The notes under the pieces were generated by a model. The model did no database searches. It saw only the letters and a list, made by a program, of their open reading frames with translations, and was not told where the DNA came from. Of a stretch of DNA of 64,000 nucleotides, positions 36,079 through 46,239 are shown piece after piece. Every line of letters begins with the position of its first letter. Within the stretch, counting starts at the first letter, position 1. The translations under genes were made by a program, and so were the position numbers. Source of the DNA: Brucella pecoris. GTDB lineage: Bacteria > Pseudomonadota > Alphaproteobacteria > Rhizobiales > Rhizobiaceae. The stretch covers positions 1-64,000 of the forward strand of contig NZ_VEWK01000007.1 of assembly GCF_006376675.1 (NCBI RefSeq). The letters run 5' to 3'.

Positions 36079-36277
36079 TATTCGACTTTCTGCATTTCCT
36101 GCTGAATTTCGCCCATGGCTACATGGGTTTGACAATGCAGACAAGGTTGAAGCTTGCCAGACCGCTAAAACATCGATGTGGAGTAAGCATATATTCGGCA
36201 ATGCTAACTGTTGATATTAACAGGCTTTGTGGCTTGAATTCATGATACAAATCATGACATAGACGATGGTAATCGCT

Positions 36278-36363
36278 GCGGTCGTGGCGAAATTGGTATA
36301 CGCAACGGACTTAAAATCCGTCGTCTTTTAGACTTGCGGGTTCAAGTCCCGCCGACCGCACCA
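36278..36363 (+). tRNA. tRNA-Leu(TAA)
   Basis: Begins GCGGTCGTGGCGAAATTGG and ends with the paired GACCGC, A discriminator and encoded CCA at 36361-36363. The anticodon loop ACTTAAAAT holds anticodon TAA, and the long variable arm fits tRNA-Leu. A 7-bp dyad (TCATGAT/ATCATGA, 36240-36257) lies just upstream. Confidence 0.95.
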
Positions 36364-36477
36364 CCCCCCCCTTTTGTCTTCCGTTTTTCCCTTATCCGTA
36401 ACGGGCAACCTCGCCTTGGCGGTTTGCTGCCCTATCCTCCTTTGCTCCCCCTAATTGAAACAGGTTCAGACGGAACA

Positions 36478-37344
36478 ATGGAAGAGCAAGCCACACAGAT
36501 TATCGCAAATACAAACGCGTTCGTTCTCCAGATTTACGACCTTCTCATACGATATTCGGTTTCCACTCTCGGCGCGCTGATTATCCTTTGTGTCGGCTGG
36601 ATATTGGCCGGACTCCTTCAGAAATGGACCACACAGTCGCTTTCAAAAATTCGCGGCTTCGACCAAACACTGGTCGGATTTTTCGGTGCTGTCGTCCGAT
36701 ACGGCATGCTCGTCATCATTCTGGTCATGGTTCTCGGGCAGTTTGGCATCCAGACGGCTTCCATTCTTGCGGCGCTGGGTGCAATCGGGTTGGCTATTGG
36801 TCTTGCCCTGCAAGGTACGCTGCAGAACATTGCAGCAGGTATTATGCTTCTGGTTCTCAGGCCGTTTCGCGTCGGTGAATACATCAGTGCAGGCACCATC
36901 GTCGGCACAGTACAAGACGTCGGATTGTTCGCGACGGAACTTAAAACCGGCGATGGTCTTTACATCCTGGCACCCAACTCCTCACTCTGGAATACGCCCG
37001 TTACCAATTACAGCCGCATGAAAACCCGTATGCACGATTTCAAGGTAGGAATCGGCTACGAAGACGATATCGATCAAGCTTTCGCTATTATGAAGAAAGT
37101 CATAGAAGACCAGCAGGGCGTCCTCTCGACACCGATCCCTGCCTATTTCGTATCGCAGTTGGGTGATAATGCGGTCGTTCTCAGCGCGAACTATTGGGTA
37201 AACAGCGCGAATTATGTGCTGGTATCACGCCATACGATCAAAGCGGTGAAGATTGAGTTCGACAAAGCCGGGATCAACATCCCCTATCCGCAAATGACTT
37301 ATCACGTTGTTGAAAAAGATAATAAAATAGAAAGCACTAAATAA
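36478..37344 (+). CDS. mscS: Small-conductance mechanosensitive channel (MscS)
   Basis: A 288-residue protein with three N-terminal membrane helices. The pore helix is the Gly/Ala-rich LGAIGLAIGLALQGTLQN, followed by LRPFRVGEYI and the cytoplasmic beta domain with LAPNSSLWNTPVTNYS. It vents ions at hypo-osmotic shock. The ATG at 36478 is used because the longer frame starts within the tRNA gene. Confidence 0.93.
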   Translation: MEEQATQIIANTNAFVLQIYDLLIRYSVSTLGALIILCVGWILAGLLQKWTTQSLSKIRGFDQTLVGFFGAVVRYGMLVIILVMVLGQFGIQTASILAALGAIGLAIGLALQGTLQNIAAGIMLLVLRPFRVGEYISAGTIVGTVQDVGLFATELKTGDGLYILAPNSSLWNTPVTNYSRMKTRMHDFKVGIGYEDDIDQAFAIMKKVIEDQQGVLSTPIPAYFVSQLGDNAVVLSANYWVNSANYVLVSRHTIKAVKIEFDKAGINIPYPQMTYHVVEKDNKIESTK

Positions 37345-37364
37345 GTTATCTAGTAGATCACATG

Positions 37365-37394
37365 AAAAAACCGCAGGCTGAATCTGCGGCTTTT
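37365..37394. terminator. Bidirectional terminator between mscS and wrbA
   Basis: A six-A run, CCGCAG, a 7-base loop, CTGCGG and CTTTTCT form a compact 6-bp stem with A/T flanks on both sides. It lies in the 66-base convergent gap and should serve both genes. Confidence 0.85.
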
Positions 37395-37410
37395 CTAACC
37401 TCATAAGCGC

Positions 37411-38010
37411 TTAGCCATACAGCTTGGCGGTGATTTCTGCAACGCGTTTACCCTGGAAACGAGCGCCGTCCAGTTCCTGTTCCGATGGCTGGCGTGAACC
37501 GTCACCATCGGCAGTGGTGGTCATGCCATACGGAGCACCGCCACGCACCACGTCATTACCCATCTGCCCCTGATAAGCATAGGAAAGTGGGACGATAATC
37601 ATGCCGTGATGCTGCATCTGCCATTGTGTGGAAATCAGCGCCAGTTCAGCGCCACCATGCTGTGTGGCTGTAGAAACCATCACCGATCCCACCTTATTGA
37701 TAAGAGCGCCCTTCGCCCAAAGTCCGCCGGTCTGGTCGAGGAAATTCTTCATCTGGGCCGCCATCATACCGTAACGAGTAGCGGTACCGATGATGATGGC
37801 GTCATAATCCGCAAGCTCGCCCGGCGTTGCAATGGGTGCGTCCTGGTCAACCTTATAATGCGAGGCTTTCGCGACATCAGGCGGAACCAGTTCCGGAACA
37901 CGTTTAACCGTGACATCCGCACCACCTTCCCGCGCCCCTTCCGCAGCAGCCTTGGCCATTTTCTCCATGTGACCATAGGCCGAATAATACAGCACCAGCA
38001 CTTTAACCAT
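37411..38010 (-). CDS. wrbA: NAD(P)H:quinone oxidoreductase, WrbA type
   Basis: A 199-residue flavodoxin-like FMN protein. The phosphate-binding loop is [13 protein letters not shown] at the N terminus and the family signature [17 protein letters not shown] lies near residue 115. It reduces quinones with two electrons and limits redox cycling. Monocistronic. Confidence 0.95.
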   Translation of the reverse strand: MVKVLVLYYSAYGHMEKMAKAAAEGAREGGADVTVKRVPELVPPDVAKASHYKVDQDAPIATPGELADYDAIIIGTATRYGMMAAQMKNFLDQTGGLWAKGALINKVGSVMVSTATQHGGAELALISTQWQMQHHGMIIVPLSYAYQGQMGNDVVRGGAPYGMTTTADGDGSRQPSEQELDGARFQGKRVAEITAKLYG

Positions 38011-38180
38011 GTGACGTCTCCATATCCCGATTTGCGAGGCCCCGACCTCGACAGGTTCAATTAGGGGAGCAGTCTTCTTTGGAAAGGCGCAACTTCTCGC
38101 AAACGAATAAAATGCTCAAATAAAGCAGTTGCAGCCATGTCCTGCTGGCGCTTAACTGATGCCAGAAATGGAGTCTGGAT

Positions 38181-38939
38181 ATGACGAACAATCCGCAGCA
38201 AGCCGTCAAAGCCGCCATGCTGGCAATTGGCGACGAGCTTCTCTCAGGCCGCACCAAGGACAAGAATATCGGACATCTTGCTGATGTCCTGACATCGGCG
38301 GGCATTGATCTCAAGGAAGTACGGATTGTTCCGGACGAAGAAATCGCCATCGTAGCCGCTCTCAATGCGCTGCGACCGCATTATGATTATGTCTTCACGT
38401 CCGGTGGAATTGGCCCTACCCATGACGACATCACCGCCGATGCGGTTTCTGCAGCCTTTGGTGTTCCCTGCATCTATGACGAGAAAGCCATGAATCTGCT
38501 CGGCGACAATTATGCGAAACGCGGACTGGAATTCACCGACTCGCGCAAGCGTATGGCGCGCATGCCGCAAGGGTCGGAGCATATAGCGAACCCGATCTCC
38601 GCTGCTCCCGGTTTTCATATTGGCAATGTCTATGTGATGGCCGGTGTACCGTCTGTATTTCAGGCGATGCTCGACAATGTGCTGCCCACATTGAAGACCG
38701 GTCGCAAGCTTCTGTCCAGATCGGTACTTTGTCCATTCGGTGAAGGTGTGATCGGCGCTCCTCTGACTGAAATCCAGAAGGAAAACTCCGATACGATCAT
38801 CGGTTCCTATCCGAAATTCGAGAATGGGCGCTTCAGTACGGAACTCGTCGTACGCGGGAGCGATCCCGAAAAAATCGATACGGCAATCCATGCAATCGAA
38901 AAAATGATCTCGTCGCTCGAAACAGAAGGTGCTGCTTAA
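38181..38939 (+). CDS. CinA-type molybdopterin-binding domain protein
   Basis: A 252-residue protein made of the MoaB/MogA/CinA N-terminal domain only. AMLAIGDELLSGRTKDKNIG and FTSGGIGPTHDDITADAVSAAF are the characteristic loops. In CinA this domain has ADP-ribose/NMN-related pyrophosphatase activity and is followed by an amidase domain, absent here. The closest role is therefore unclear; nucleotide-metabolite clean-up is the likely one. Confidence 0.88.
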   Translation: MTNNPQQAVKAAMLAIGDELLSGRTKDKNIGHLADVLTSAGIDLKEVRIVPDEEIAIVAALNALRPHYDYVFTSGGIGPTHDDITADAVSAAFGVPCIYDEKAMNLLGDNYAKRGLEFTDSRKRMARMPQGSEHIANPISAAPGFHIGNVYVMAGVPSVFQAMLDNVLPTLKTGRKLLSRSVLCPFGEGVIGAPLTEIQKENSDTIIGSYPKFENGRFSTELVVRGSDPEKIDTAIHAIEKMISSLETEGAA

Positions 38940-39015
38940 TCCACTGCAACCTTTTGCCCGCGCAACTCGTTGCACTATATGCTAAAATAGAAACACAGCC
39001 GGAAGGAGTTCGGTC

Positions 39016-39861
39016 ATGTCCTACAAGACGGTGGTTGCCTATTCTCGCAGCGAATCCGAGTTGAAACGGGTTGTGTCCGCCGTTGGGCTTCTAAAGCAGA
39101 AGGTGCCCGATATTCACGTCATCGGGCTTTACTCCATCCCTTCACCCATCGTCTATGCCGACCCGAACGGCTTCATTGATCCGGGAATGTTCGAGTTGCA
39201 TGACAAGCAGCATAAGGAGCTTTCCGAAAGACTGAAACATGTCTTCGAGGAAGAGATGCGTCGTCAGGGCACCAATTACGAGTATCGCATCACGCGTTCG
39301 GAAACAGGCACAGCCGCAGACGGCGTACTCACGGCATGTCTTGGAGCGGAATTGCTGGTCGCCGGGCAACCCGACCCGGACGATCCAGCCACCAACGACG
39401 AAACCGCCGATACGATCGTTTTCAACTCCAGTTGCCCTGTTTTGCTGGTTCCCTATGCGCCGGTGCTGCCGATGGTTTCGCTGGATCGTATTGTTGTTGC
39501 TTTTAACGGCAAACGGGAAGCGGCCCGGGCGGCTTTCGACGCCCTGCCTTTGATGAAGCATGCGGACAGAACGGAGATCGTATGGATCGATCCGCCGGAA
39601 ATTGAAGGGGAAGATCAGGCTTTGGCGAGCCACGACATCGCCGAGGCATTATCACGGCATGGTGTTAATGTGGCCCCTGCAGCAATCGCGTCCAACGGAC
39701 GCTATGCACAGGATGCGCTACGGGAACATATCGTTGCTGAACGTTCTGATCTTCTTGTGATGGGCGCTTACAGTCATTCGCGACTGCGGGAACTGGTCTT
39801 TGGCGGAGTGACCCGTTCGATGCTGAACGAGTTGCCTATTCTCACGCTTTTCTCGCGTTAG
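39016..39861 (+). CDS. Tandem universal stress protein
   Basis: A 281-residue protein with two Usp folds. The second has the clearer signature ERSDLLVMGAYSHSRLRELVFGGVTRSML (read across residues 245-275), whose Gly-x2-Gly-x9-Gly(S/T) loop usually binds ATP; the first (1-145) is more diverged. A GGAAGGAG ribosome site precedes the ATG. Confidence 0.88.
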   Translation: MSYKTVVAYSRSESELKRVVSAVGLLKQKVPDIHVIGLYSIPSPIVYADPNGFIDPGMFELHDKQHKELSERLKHVFEEEMRRQGTNYEYRITRSETGTAADGVLTACLGAELLVAGQPDPDDPATNDETADTIVFNSSCPVLLVPYAPVLPMVSLDRIVVAFNGKREAARAAFDALPLMKHADRTEIVWIDPPEIEGEDQALASHDIAEALSRHGVNVAPAAIASNGRYAQDALREHIVAERSDLLVMGAYSHSRLRELVFGGVTRSMLNELPILTLFSR

Positions 39862-39950
39862 AAGCGATCGTTAAACCCGGTTTGATCCAACAACTGGCAT
39901 ATGATGACACGATAAGCTTGCAAGAACACCATTTTTGCGGTTATCAGCAT

Positions 39951-39975
39951 CACCCGGCGCTGACTGTGCCGGGTG
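39951..39975 (+). terminator. GC-rich hairpin between the Usp gene and gpt
   Basis: CACCCGGC (39951-39958) and GCCGGGTG (39968-39975) form a perfect 8-bp stem with a 9-base loop. No T-run follows; a second weaker stem (CGCCC/GGGCG) lies near 40000. It may be a Usp terminator or part of a structured gpt leader. Confidence 0.45.
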
Positions 39976-40132
39976 GAGAGCCTTTTCCTCTCCCGCCGCC
40001 CGCCTGAAATGGGCGCGGATGAAGAGAAGCTGCAGATCCTGACAGTTACAGCGCTTGGCAGACCGTCATAGCGCATTTTTGGTTTTTACAGGTCCGGAGA
40101 ACGAGCTCCGGATCGTTCCACGGAGCGTTTCG

Positions 40133-40630
40133 ATGTCCTTGCCAGATAAAGCCTTTCCCGTTTCCTGGGATCAGTTCCACCGCGATGCTCGCGCCCTCGC
40201 CTGGCGGATCGCCGGTATGAATCGCGAATGGCATGCAATTGTCGCCATTACGCGTGGCGGTCTGGTCCCCGCAGCCATCGTTTGCCGTGAACTCGGCATC
40301 CGCCTCATCGAAACCGTTTGTATCGCGTCCTATCATGATTACACGTCGCAGGGCGATATGCAGATCCTCAAGGGCGTAAGCGAAACGCTTCTGGAAAATG
40401 GCGGAGAAGGCGTCATCGTCGTTGACGATCTGACCGATACGGGCAAGACCGCAGCCATCGTACGCGAAATGATGCCGAAGGCCCATTTTGCAACGGTCTA
40501 TGCAAAGCCGAAAGGCCGTCCGCTGATCGATACCTTTGTAACAGAGGTTTCTCAGGATACCTGGATCTACTTCCCCTGGGATATGGGCTTCACCTATCAG
40601 GAGCCGATCGCAGGCGACAAGCGCGGCTAA
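40133..40630 (+). CDS. gpt: Xanthine phosphoribosyltransferase
   Basis: A 165-residue type I phosphoribosyltransferase. [20 protein letters not shown] and the PRPP loop [15 protein letters not shown] are diagnostic, and the C-terminal YFPWDMGF fits Gpt. It salvages xanthine and guanine. The ATG at 40133 is supported by family length; an ATG upstream at 40055 would add 26 unlikely residues. Confidence 0.93.
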   Translation: MSLPDKAFPVSWDQFHRDARALAWRIAGMNREWHAIVAITRGGLVPAAIVCRELGIRLIETVCIASYHDYTSQGDMQILKGVSETLLENGGEGVIVVDDLTDTGKTAAIVREMMPKAHFATVYAKPKGRPLIDTFVTEVSQDTWIYFPWDMGFTYQEPIAGDKRG

Positions 40631-40963
40631 AACCCGTCCGAATTGGAGTGATCAATCCATCAGGATGCACCTCCGATAAAACTCGCGACTTTAATATCTG
40701 GTCAGATCAAAACGCTGCGAAACGAAAACATATGAACGCGATTGCGGTGATATTTCTGCCGCAATCGCATTTTATGGAAAGCAGATCGAAATAACGCCTA
40801 TTGAGGGCGGGGCGCCTTTTCAAAGCTGCTATCCCATCCCGAGATTTTAGTAATACCTTTAAATAAAAGCTTTTTTCCGATATTTTCAAAGGTCTGCTGC
40901 ACAACTAATCGGTTGTTATTTTGGCGAATCGGATCATGTTATAAAGAAAAAGGGGATTTCGCG
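40631..40963. other. Intergenic region gpt-Nudix
   Basis: No gene is seen in 333 bases. The left third is unstructured, the hairpin at 40739-40768 is the probable gpt terminator, and the AT-rich right third should hold the Nudix promoter. Confidence 0.45.
40739..40772 (+). terminator. Terminator downstream of gpt
   Basis: GCGATTGCGG (40739-40748) and CCGCAATCGC (40759-40768) form a perfect 10-bp stem with a 10-base loop and are followed by ATTTTAT. Confidence 0.75.
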
Positions 40964-41452
40964 GTGAAGGCGCAAGCAAAACAACCGATTGCAACCGAGA
41001 AGCGTATTTTGACGCCTTCCGGCCGTTTGCAACAGGTTGCGGCGCTTGTTTATCGGCGCGATATGGGTTCTCTCAAGGTTCTCGTCATCACGAGCCGCGG
41101 CACGGGCCGCTGGATCATTCCAAAGGGCTGGCCACAAGTTGGGCGCACGCTGGCGGAAACAGCACTTCGTGAAGCATATGAAGAAGCCGGCATTCGTGGT
41201 GAAGTCTCCCCAACGCCGATCGGCAGTTTCTGTTACTGCAAGACAGATCTTCCGCCTGAACGCATAAACCAGTTCACGGCAGCAGTCTTCGCCGTGCAGT
41301 TCAACGGCCAGGAAAAAGACTGGCCTGAGCGCGATCAGCGCATTTGCGAATGGGTATCGCCGCAGGAAGCGGCAAATCGCGTCGAAGAGACTGAGCTGAA
41401 GCAGATATTGAACCAGTTTGGTGATTCGGGAATCGCTGCGGCTGCGGAGTAA
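40964..41452 (+). CDS. Nudix hydrolase, diphosphoinositol-polyphosphatase-like
   Basis: A 162-residue Nudix protein. The Nudix helix PKGWPQVGRTLAETALREAY continues as EEAGI, keeping the RE-x2-EE-x-G core, but the Glu expected six residues after the first Gly is Arg, as in a branch often labelled diphosphoinositol-polyphosphatase-like. The substrate is a nucleoside or other diphosphate and is unknown. The GTG at 40964 has AGGGG upstream. Confidence 0.85.
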   Translation: MKAQAKQPIATEKRILTPSGRLQQVAALVYRRDMGSLKVLVITSRGTGRWIIPKGWPQVGRTLAETALREAYEEAGIRGEVSPTPIGSFCYCKTDLPPERINQFTAAVFAVQFNGQEKDWPERDQRICEWVSPQEAANRVEETELKQILNQFGDSGIAAAAE

Positions 41453-41913
41453 ACAACTTGCACGCCGTCCGCTGCGTGGTATGCCCTGGATTATAATCTC
41501 TTCGCAGTGATTTCCTCTTTCCATAGTCCATGTGGCCGGACTTATTCCGCTAATTGCTAATAAATGCAGCCGCACGATCTCCGAAAATCATATAGTCGGC
41601 TTGCTTCACAAAAGTGTCGCTTCTCCCCGTTATCCACATTTGCCCCAAGCGGTTACGCACAATATCTAGATGCTGGAGCGTTGCAGCAAACCATCTCTTG
41701 ACGCTTGCAGCCGAGTCGTTTTTTATAAGGCTATCGTTGCGTAAGTAGCGGGATCGGATGTTGTAATCTGCCGGTCTTTTTTCGGTCAAGTTGAGTATCG
41801 GATGGGCGTTGCGCTTTGAAAGTGCGGTTTTCGCTTGGCGCTTTCTTGCGCCCAGAATATGGGTGTGCACGCCACTGGAGAAGCAGATGCAGCATCGAGC
41901 AGAAACAGCGTTA

Positions 41914-41929
41914 ACACTAGATTTAGTAT
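41914..41929. promoter_or_regulatory. NrdR-box-like element, distal
   Basis: ACACTAGATTTAGTAT is a 16-base near-palindrome very close to the NrdR box consensus (ACACTATATMTAGTGT type). NrdR represses ribonucleotide reductase genes. It lies 264 bases ahead of the nrdJ ATG, far for a direct operator unless the promoter is distal. Confidence 0.5.
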
Positions 41930-42161
41930 TTGCGCTCATGCTTCGTACAAGATAAAGTATTTTTCGTTCTGCTGATTTTTGACTGCGACAGTGCCAACAA
42001 GGTTGCAATTGAGCTTCCTTGAGGCGTTTTTTCGTGGGCCTGGAAGAGGCAGAAATGGATTTCCGGGAGTTTTCTTCCCAACAACACGCTCCTCCCCGCA
42101 GAAGAGCTGTTTTGACAGAGACGCGATACAGACAGACCGTGGCTGAAAACCGTCACTAGAG

Positions 42162-42178
42162 CTACTATATATAGAACG
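42162..42178. promoter_or_regulatory. NrdR-box-like element, proximal
   Basis: CTACTATATATAGAACG contains the CTATATATAG centre of an NrdR box immediately before the nrdJ start. NrdR sites usually occur in pairs about one to three helical turns apart; these two are 250 bases apart, so their joint use is uncertain. Confidence 0.4.
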
Positions 42179-42192
42179 TTTGGATGGGACAG

Positions 42193-45100
42193 ATGAAGAT
42201 CGAACGCCGTTTCACGAAAGAGAATCAGTCGGCCTATGCGGACATCGCGTTCCGTACTGCGACCAGCGAGATCAAGAATCCCGATGGATCCATCGTATTC
42301 CGTCTTGAGAACATCAATGTGCCCGCGCAGTTCAGCCAGGTTGCCGCAGACATTCTTGCGCAGAAATATTTCCGCAAGGCTGGCGTGCCCGCCCGCCTGA
42401 AGAAGGTTGAGGAGAACGACGTCCCCTCATGGCTCTGGCGCTCGGTTGCTGATGAGGATGCGTTGGCGTCACTGCCGCAGAACGAGCGTTATGGCTCCGA
42501 GATGGACGCCTGCCAGGTGTTCGATCGTCTTGCTGGCACCTGGACCTACTGGGGCTGGAAAGGCGGCTATTTTGCGTCTGAAGACGATGCCCTCACCTTC
42601 CGCGACGAGCTTGCCTACATGCTCGCCACCCAGCGTGTGGCGCCGAACAGCCCGCAATGGTTCAATACGGGTCTGCATTGGGCCTACGGCATTGACGGCC
42701 CCGGCCAGGGTCATTTCTACGTCGACTGGCAGACCGGCAAGCTGACTAAATCCAAGTCGTCCTACGAACATCCGCAGCCGCATGCCTGCTTCATCCAGTC
42801 CGTCGCCGACGATCTGGTCAACGAAGGCGGCATTATGGACCTGTGGGTTCGCGAAGCCCGCCTGTTCAAATACGGCTCCGGCACAGGTTCCAACTTCAGC
42901 CATTTGCGCGGCGAAGGCGAAAAGCTTTCCGGCGGCGGCAAGTCTTCCGGCCTGATGAGCTTTCTCAAGATCGGTGATCGTGCTGCTGGCGCTATCAAGT
43001 CAGGCGGCACGACACGTCGCGCCGCCAAGATGGTCGTGGTCGACATCGACCATCCGGATATTGAGGAATACATCGACTGGAAGGTCAAGGAAGAGCAGAA
43101 GGTCGCTTCGCTCGTAACCGGCTCCAAGATCGTCAAGCAGCATCTGACTGCCATCATGAAGGCTTGCGTCAATTGCGAAGCTGACAATGATGATTGCTTC
43201 GATCCTGCGAAGAACCCGGCCCTGAAGCGCGAAATCAAGGCTGCCAAAAAGAACCTGGTTCCGGAAAACTACGTCAAGCGCGTGATCCAGTTCGCACGTC
43301 AGGGTTATACCGATATTCAGTTCAAGACCTATGACACGGACTGGGATTCGGAAGCCTATCTGACTGTTTCGGGCCAGAACTCCAACAATTCCGTCTCACT
43401 CAAGGACGAATTCCTGCGCGCCGTCGAAAACGACAGCGACTGGAACCTGACCGCCCGCAAGGACGGCAAGGTCATGAAGACGCTAAAGGCGCGCGACCTT
43501 TGGGAAAAGATCGGTTACGCCGCATGGGCATCCGCCGATCCGGGCCTGCACTACAACACGACCATGAACGACTGGCACACCTGCCCGACCGCTGGTCCGA
43601 TCCGCGCGTCCAATCCATGTTCGGAATATATGTTCCTTGACGATACGGCCTGTAATCTGGCGTCGATCAACCTGCTCACCTATCGCAACAAGGACGGTTC
43701 GTTCGACATCGCGGCTTACGAGCACACGGCACGCCTGTGGACCATCGTTCTCGAAATCTCGGTGATGATGGCGCAGTTCCCATCCAAGGAAATCGCCCGC
43801 CTCTCCTACGAATACCGCACGCTCGGTCTCGGCTATGCCAATATTGGCGGCCTGCTGATGACCTCCGGCATCCCTTATGACTCCGATGAAGGCCGCGCAA
43901 TCTGCGGTGCGCTGACGGCGATCATGACTGGCGTGGCCTATGCGACTTCGGCTGAAATGGCCAAGGAGCTCGGTACCTTCCCGAGCTATGAGCCGAATGC
44001 CGAGCACATGCTGCGCGTCATCCGCAACCATCGTCTGGCTGCCCATGGCAAGACGGAAGGTTATGAAGGTCTCGCCGTCAATCCGGTTGCCCTGATTGCC
44101 GGAGATTGCCCGGATCAGGATCTGATCACCCATGCCCGCGCGGCTTGGGACAAGGCGCTGGAACTTGGTGAGAAGCACGGCTACCGCAATGCCCAGTCGA
44201 CCGTCATCGCGCCAACCGGCACGATCGGCCTCGTCATGGACTGCGACACAACCGGTATCGAACCTGACTTCGCACTGGTGAAGTTCAAGAAGCTTGCCGG
44301 TGGCGGTTATTTCAAGATCATCAACCGTGCTGTGCCGGAAGCACTCCGCACACTCGGCTATTCGGAAAGCCAGATCGCTGAAATTGAAGCTTATGCTGTC
44401 GGTCACGGCAACATCAATCAGGCTCCCGGCGTCAATCCGTCTTCCCTAAAGTCCAAGGGCTTCACCGATGATAAAATCGAGGCCCTGAACGCCGCTCTCA
44501 AGAGCTCATTCGATATCAAGTTCGCTTTCAACAAGTGGACGCTGGGCGAAGACTTCTGCAAGGACGTGCTGAAGCTCACCGACGAACAGCTCAACGATTT
44601 CTCGTTCGAGATGCTCCCGGCGCTGGGCTTCGCCAAGAAGGACATCGAAGCGGCCAACATCCATGTTTGCGGCGCGATGACCCTCGAAGGCGCACCTTTC
44701 CTCAAAGAGGAGGATTACGCAGTCTTCGATTGCGCCAATCCGTGCGGCAAGATCGGCAAGCGTTATCTTTCGGTGGATAGCCACATCCGCATGATGGCTG
44801 CCGCGCAACCGTTTATCTCGGGTGCGATCTCCAAGACAATCAACATGCCGAACGATGCGACTGTCGAGGACTGCAAGAATGCCTACATGTTGTCCTGGAA
44901 GCTGGCTCTGAAGGCCAATGCGCTTTATCGCGACGGTTCCAAGCTTTCGCAGCCGCTAAACGCCGCGCTGATCGCCGACGATGAGGATGAAGACGATGCG
45001 ATCGAAGCGCTGATCGAAGCACCGGCGGCAGCGCGCGCCGTTCAGGTAACCGAGCGGATCGTCGAGAAGGTTGTTGAAAAGATCGTGCGTGAGCGTGACA

Positions 45101-45975
45101 AGCTGCCGAACCGTCGTCAGGGCTATACACAGAAGGCAGTCGTCGGCGGACATAAGGTCTATCTGCGCACCGGCGAATTCGGTGACGGACGCCTCGGCGA
45201 AATCTTCATCGATATGCATAAGGAAGGCGCTGCTTTCCGCGCAATGATGAACAACTTCGCCATCGCAGTGTCGCTCGGCCTGCAATATGGTGTGCCGCTC
45301 GAAGAATATGTGGAAGCCTTCACTTTCACGAAATTCGAACCGGCTGGCATGGTCATCGGCAACGATGCCATCAAGACAGCAACGTCGATCATCGACTATG
45401 TCTTCCGTGAGCTGGCCGTGTCCTATCTCGGCCGCAACGACCTCGCACATGTCGACACAAGCGATTTCGGCAATACGGCGCTTGGCAAGGGCATCAAGGA
45501 AGGCAAGACCAATCTGCTTTCGACCGGATGGACGCGCGGTTACAAGCCTACTCTGGTAACGAACTCGAACCCGACTAACGAAGCCAAGGGATCGGCAGGT
45601 TCAGCACCCCAGGCATCCAACATCACAACCTTGAAGTCGTCGGCACCGGCGGGCAATCGTCCGGCAACCATTGGTCTGGTGACGGATGGTGCAACGGCCT
45701 TCAAGCGGGAGTTCGAGGAGCAGCCTGCCCCGGCGCAGCAGCAGGAAAGCACATCGGCAACCGAACTTTTCTCGGATAAAGCTGCTGCTGATGCTGCCTC
45801 CGCCCGTGCGGAAAGCGTAAATGCTGCGAAGAAGCTGGAAGCCGATCGCCGCATTAAATCGATGATGCAGGGTTATACGGGCGATAGCTGCACCGAGTGC
45901 CAGAACTTCACTATGGTTCGCAACGGCACCTGTCTCAAGTGCGACACTTGCGGTGCGACGAGCGGCTGTAGCTAA
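42193..45975 (+). CDS. nrdJ: Vitamin B12-dependent (class II) ribonucleotide reductase
   Basis: A 1260-residue adenosylcobalamin-dependent reductase that makes dNDPs or dNTPs. Radical/substrate segments include [32 protein letters not shown], and the active-site [20 protein letters not shown] near residue 475. A long linker (about 920-1230) ends in a zinc-ribbon tail, [20 protein letters not shown] continuing CGATSGCS, which carries the redox cysteines. The ATG at 42193 gives the family start [13 protein letters not shown]; the ATG at 42184 is the alternative. It is the last backbone gene before the defence island. Confidence 0.96.
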   Translation: MKIERRFTKENQSAYADIAFRTATSEIKNPDGSIVFRLENINVPAQFSQVAADILAQKYFRKAGVPARLKKVEENDVPSWLWRSVADEDALASLPQNERYGSEMDACQVFDRLAGTWTYWGWKGGYFASEDDALTFRDELAYMLATQRVAPNSPQWFNTGLHWAYGIDGPGQGHFYVDWQTGKLTKSKSSYEHPQPHACFIQSVADDLVNEGGIMDLWVREARLFKYGSGTGSNFSHLRGEGEKLSGGGKSSGLMSFLKIGDRAAGAIKSGGTTRRAAKMVVVDIDHPDIEEYIDWKVKEEQKVASLVTGSKIVKQHLTAIMKACVNCEADNDDCFDPAKNPALKREIKAAKKNLVPENYVKRVIQFARQGYTDIQFKTYDTDWDSEAYLTVSGQNSNNSVSLKDEFLRAVENDSDWNLTARKDGKVMKTLKARDLWEKIGYAAWASADPGLHYNTTMNDWHTCPTAGPIRASNPCSEYMFLDDTACNLASINLLTYRNKDGSFDIAAYEHTARLWTIVLEISVMMAQFPSKEIARLSYEYRTLGLGYANIGGLLMTSGIPYDSDEGRAICGALTAIMTGVAYATSAEMAKELGTFPSYEPNAEHMLRVIRNHRLAAHGKTEGYEGLAVNPVALIAGDCPDQDLITHARAAWDKALELGEKHGYRNAQSTVIAPTGTIGLVMDCDTTGIEPDFALVKFKKLAGGGYFKIINRAVPEALRTLGYSESQIAEIEAYAVGHGNINQAPGVNPSSLKSKGFTDDKIEALNAALKSSFDIKFAFNKWTLGEDFCKDVLKLTDEQLNDFSFEMLPALGFAKKDIEAANIHVCGAMTLEGAPFLKEEDYAVFDCANPCGKIGKRYLSVDSHIRMMAAAQPFISGAISKTINMPNDATVEDCKNAYMLSWKLALKANALYRDGSKLSQPLNAALIADDEDEDDAIEALIEAPAAARAVQVTERIVEKVVEKIVRERDKLPNRRQGYTQKAVVGGHKVYLRTGEFGDGRLGEIFIDMHKEGAAFRAMMNNFAIAVSLGLQYGVPLEEYVEAFTFTKFEPAGMVIGNDAIKTATSIIDYVFRELAVSYLGRNDLAHVDTSDFGNTALGKGIKEGKTNLLSTGWTRGYKPTLVTNSNPTNEAKGSAGSAPQASNITTLKSSAPAGNRPATIGLVTDGATAFKREFEEQPAPAQQQESTSATELFSDKAAADAASARAESVNAAKKLEADRRIKSMMQGYTGDSCTECQNFTMVRNGTCLKCDTCGATSGCS

Positions 45976-46006
45976 GATTAAATTTCGTTTTGTGCGCGGA
46001 CTCAAA

Positions 46007-46035
46007 GTTCCGTACTTAGGAACCAATGTTCCGTA
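46007..46035. repeat. GTTCCGTA repeat cluster at the island edge
   Basis: GTTCCGTA occurs at 46007-46014 and 46028-46035 with GGAAC between (46019-46023), so both a direct repeat and overlapping inverted repeats (GTTCC/GGAAC and GGAACCAATGTTCC) exist within 29 bases. It sits 31 bases after nrdJ. Confidence 0.6.
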
Positions 46036-46109
46036 ATGCTGTGAGAAATAACAGTCACTTAGTTAATGTGATTTTTCTCGCAGCTCCCGCCTCAGAGGCG
46101 GACCAAAAT

Positions 46110-46140
46110 TATTTTTCGGGCGCATTGCGTCCGAAAAATA
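46110..46140. terminator. Bidirectional terminator after nrdJ
   Basis: TATTTTTCGGGCGC, a loop ATT and GCGTCCGAAAAATA form a 14- to 15-bp stem (one G-T pair) whose outer half is a T/A run, so it can terminate both strands. It separates nrdJ from the island. Confidence 0.85.
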
Positions 46141-46239
46141 GCAAAAAGAACAAAACATGAAACAATTTTAGAGAGTGCTAATAAGAATATCGCAACCCAA
46201 GCGCCGAGTTGGCTAAGTTTGATTATCTGGAGAGTTTCG

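Larger units (their letters stand above)
41453..42192. other. Long leader region of nrdJ
   Basis: 740 bases with no credible gene; a minus-strand open frame at 41550-42008 is Ser/Arg-rich and unlikely to be real. Two NrdR-box-like elements (41914-41929, 42162-42178) lie in it. I looked for a cobalamin riboswitch and did not recognise its conserved B12 box. Confidence 0.45.

Noticed and set aside
36278..36363. tRNA-Leu(TAA) as a second integration site
   Set aside because: No integrase, tRNA fragment repeat or change in gene type lies on either side.
41550..42008. 152-codon minus-strand frame in the nrdJ leader
   Set aside because: Ser/Arg/Cys-rich with no regular pattern, no ribosome site and overlap with probable regulatory sequence.
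41453..42192. Cobalamin riboswitch ahead of nrdJ
   Set aside because: Expected from the B12-dependent product, but I could not find the conserved B12 box in the leader. A covariance-model search would be decisive.
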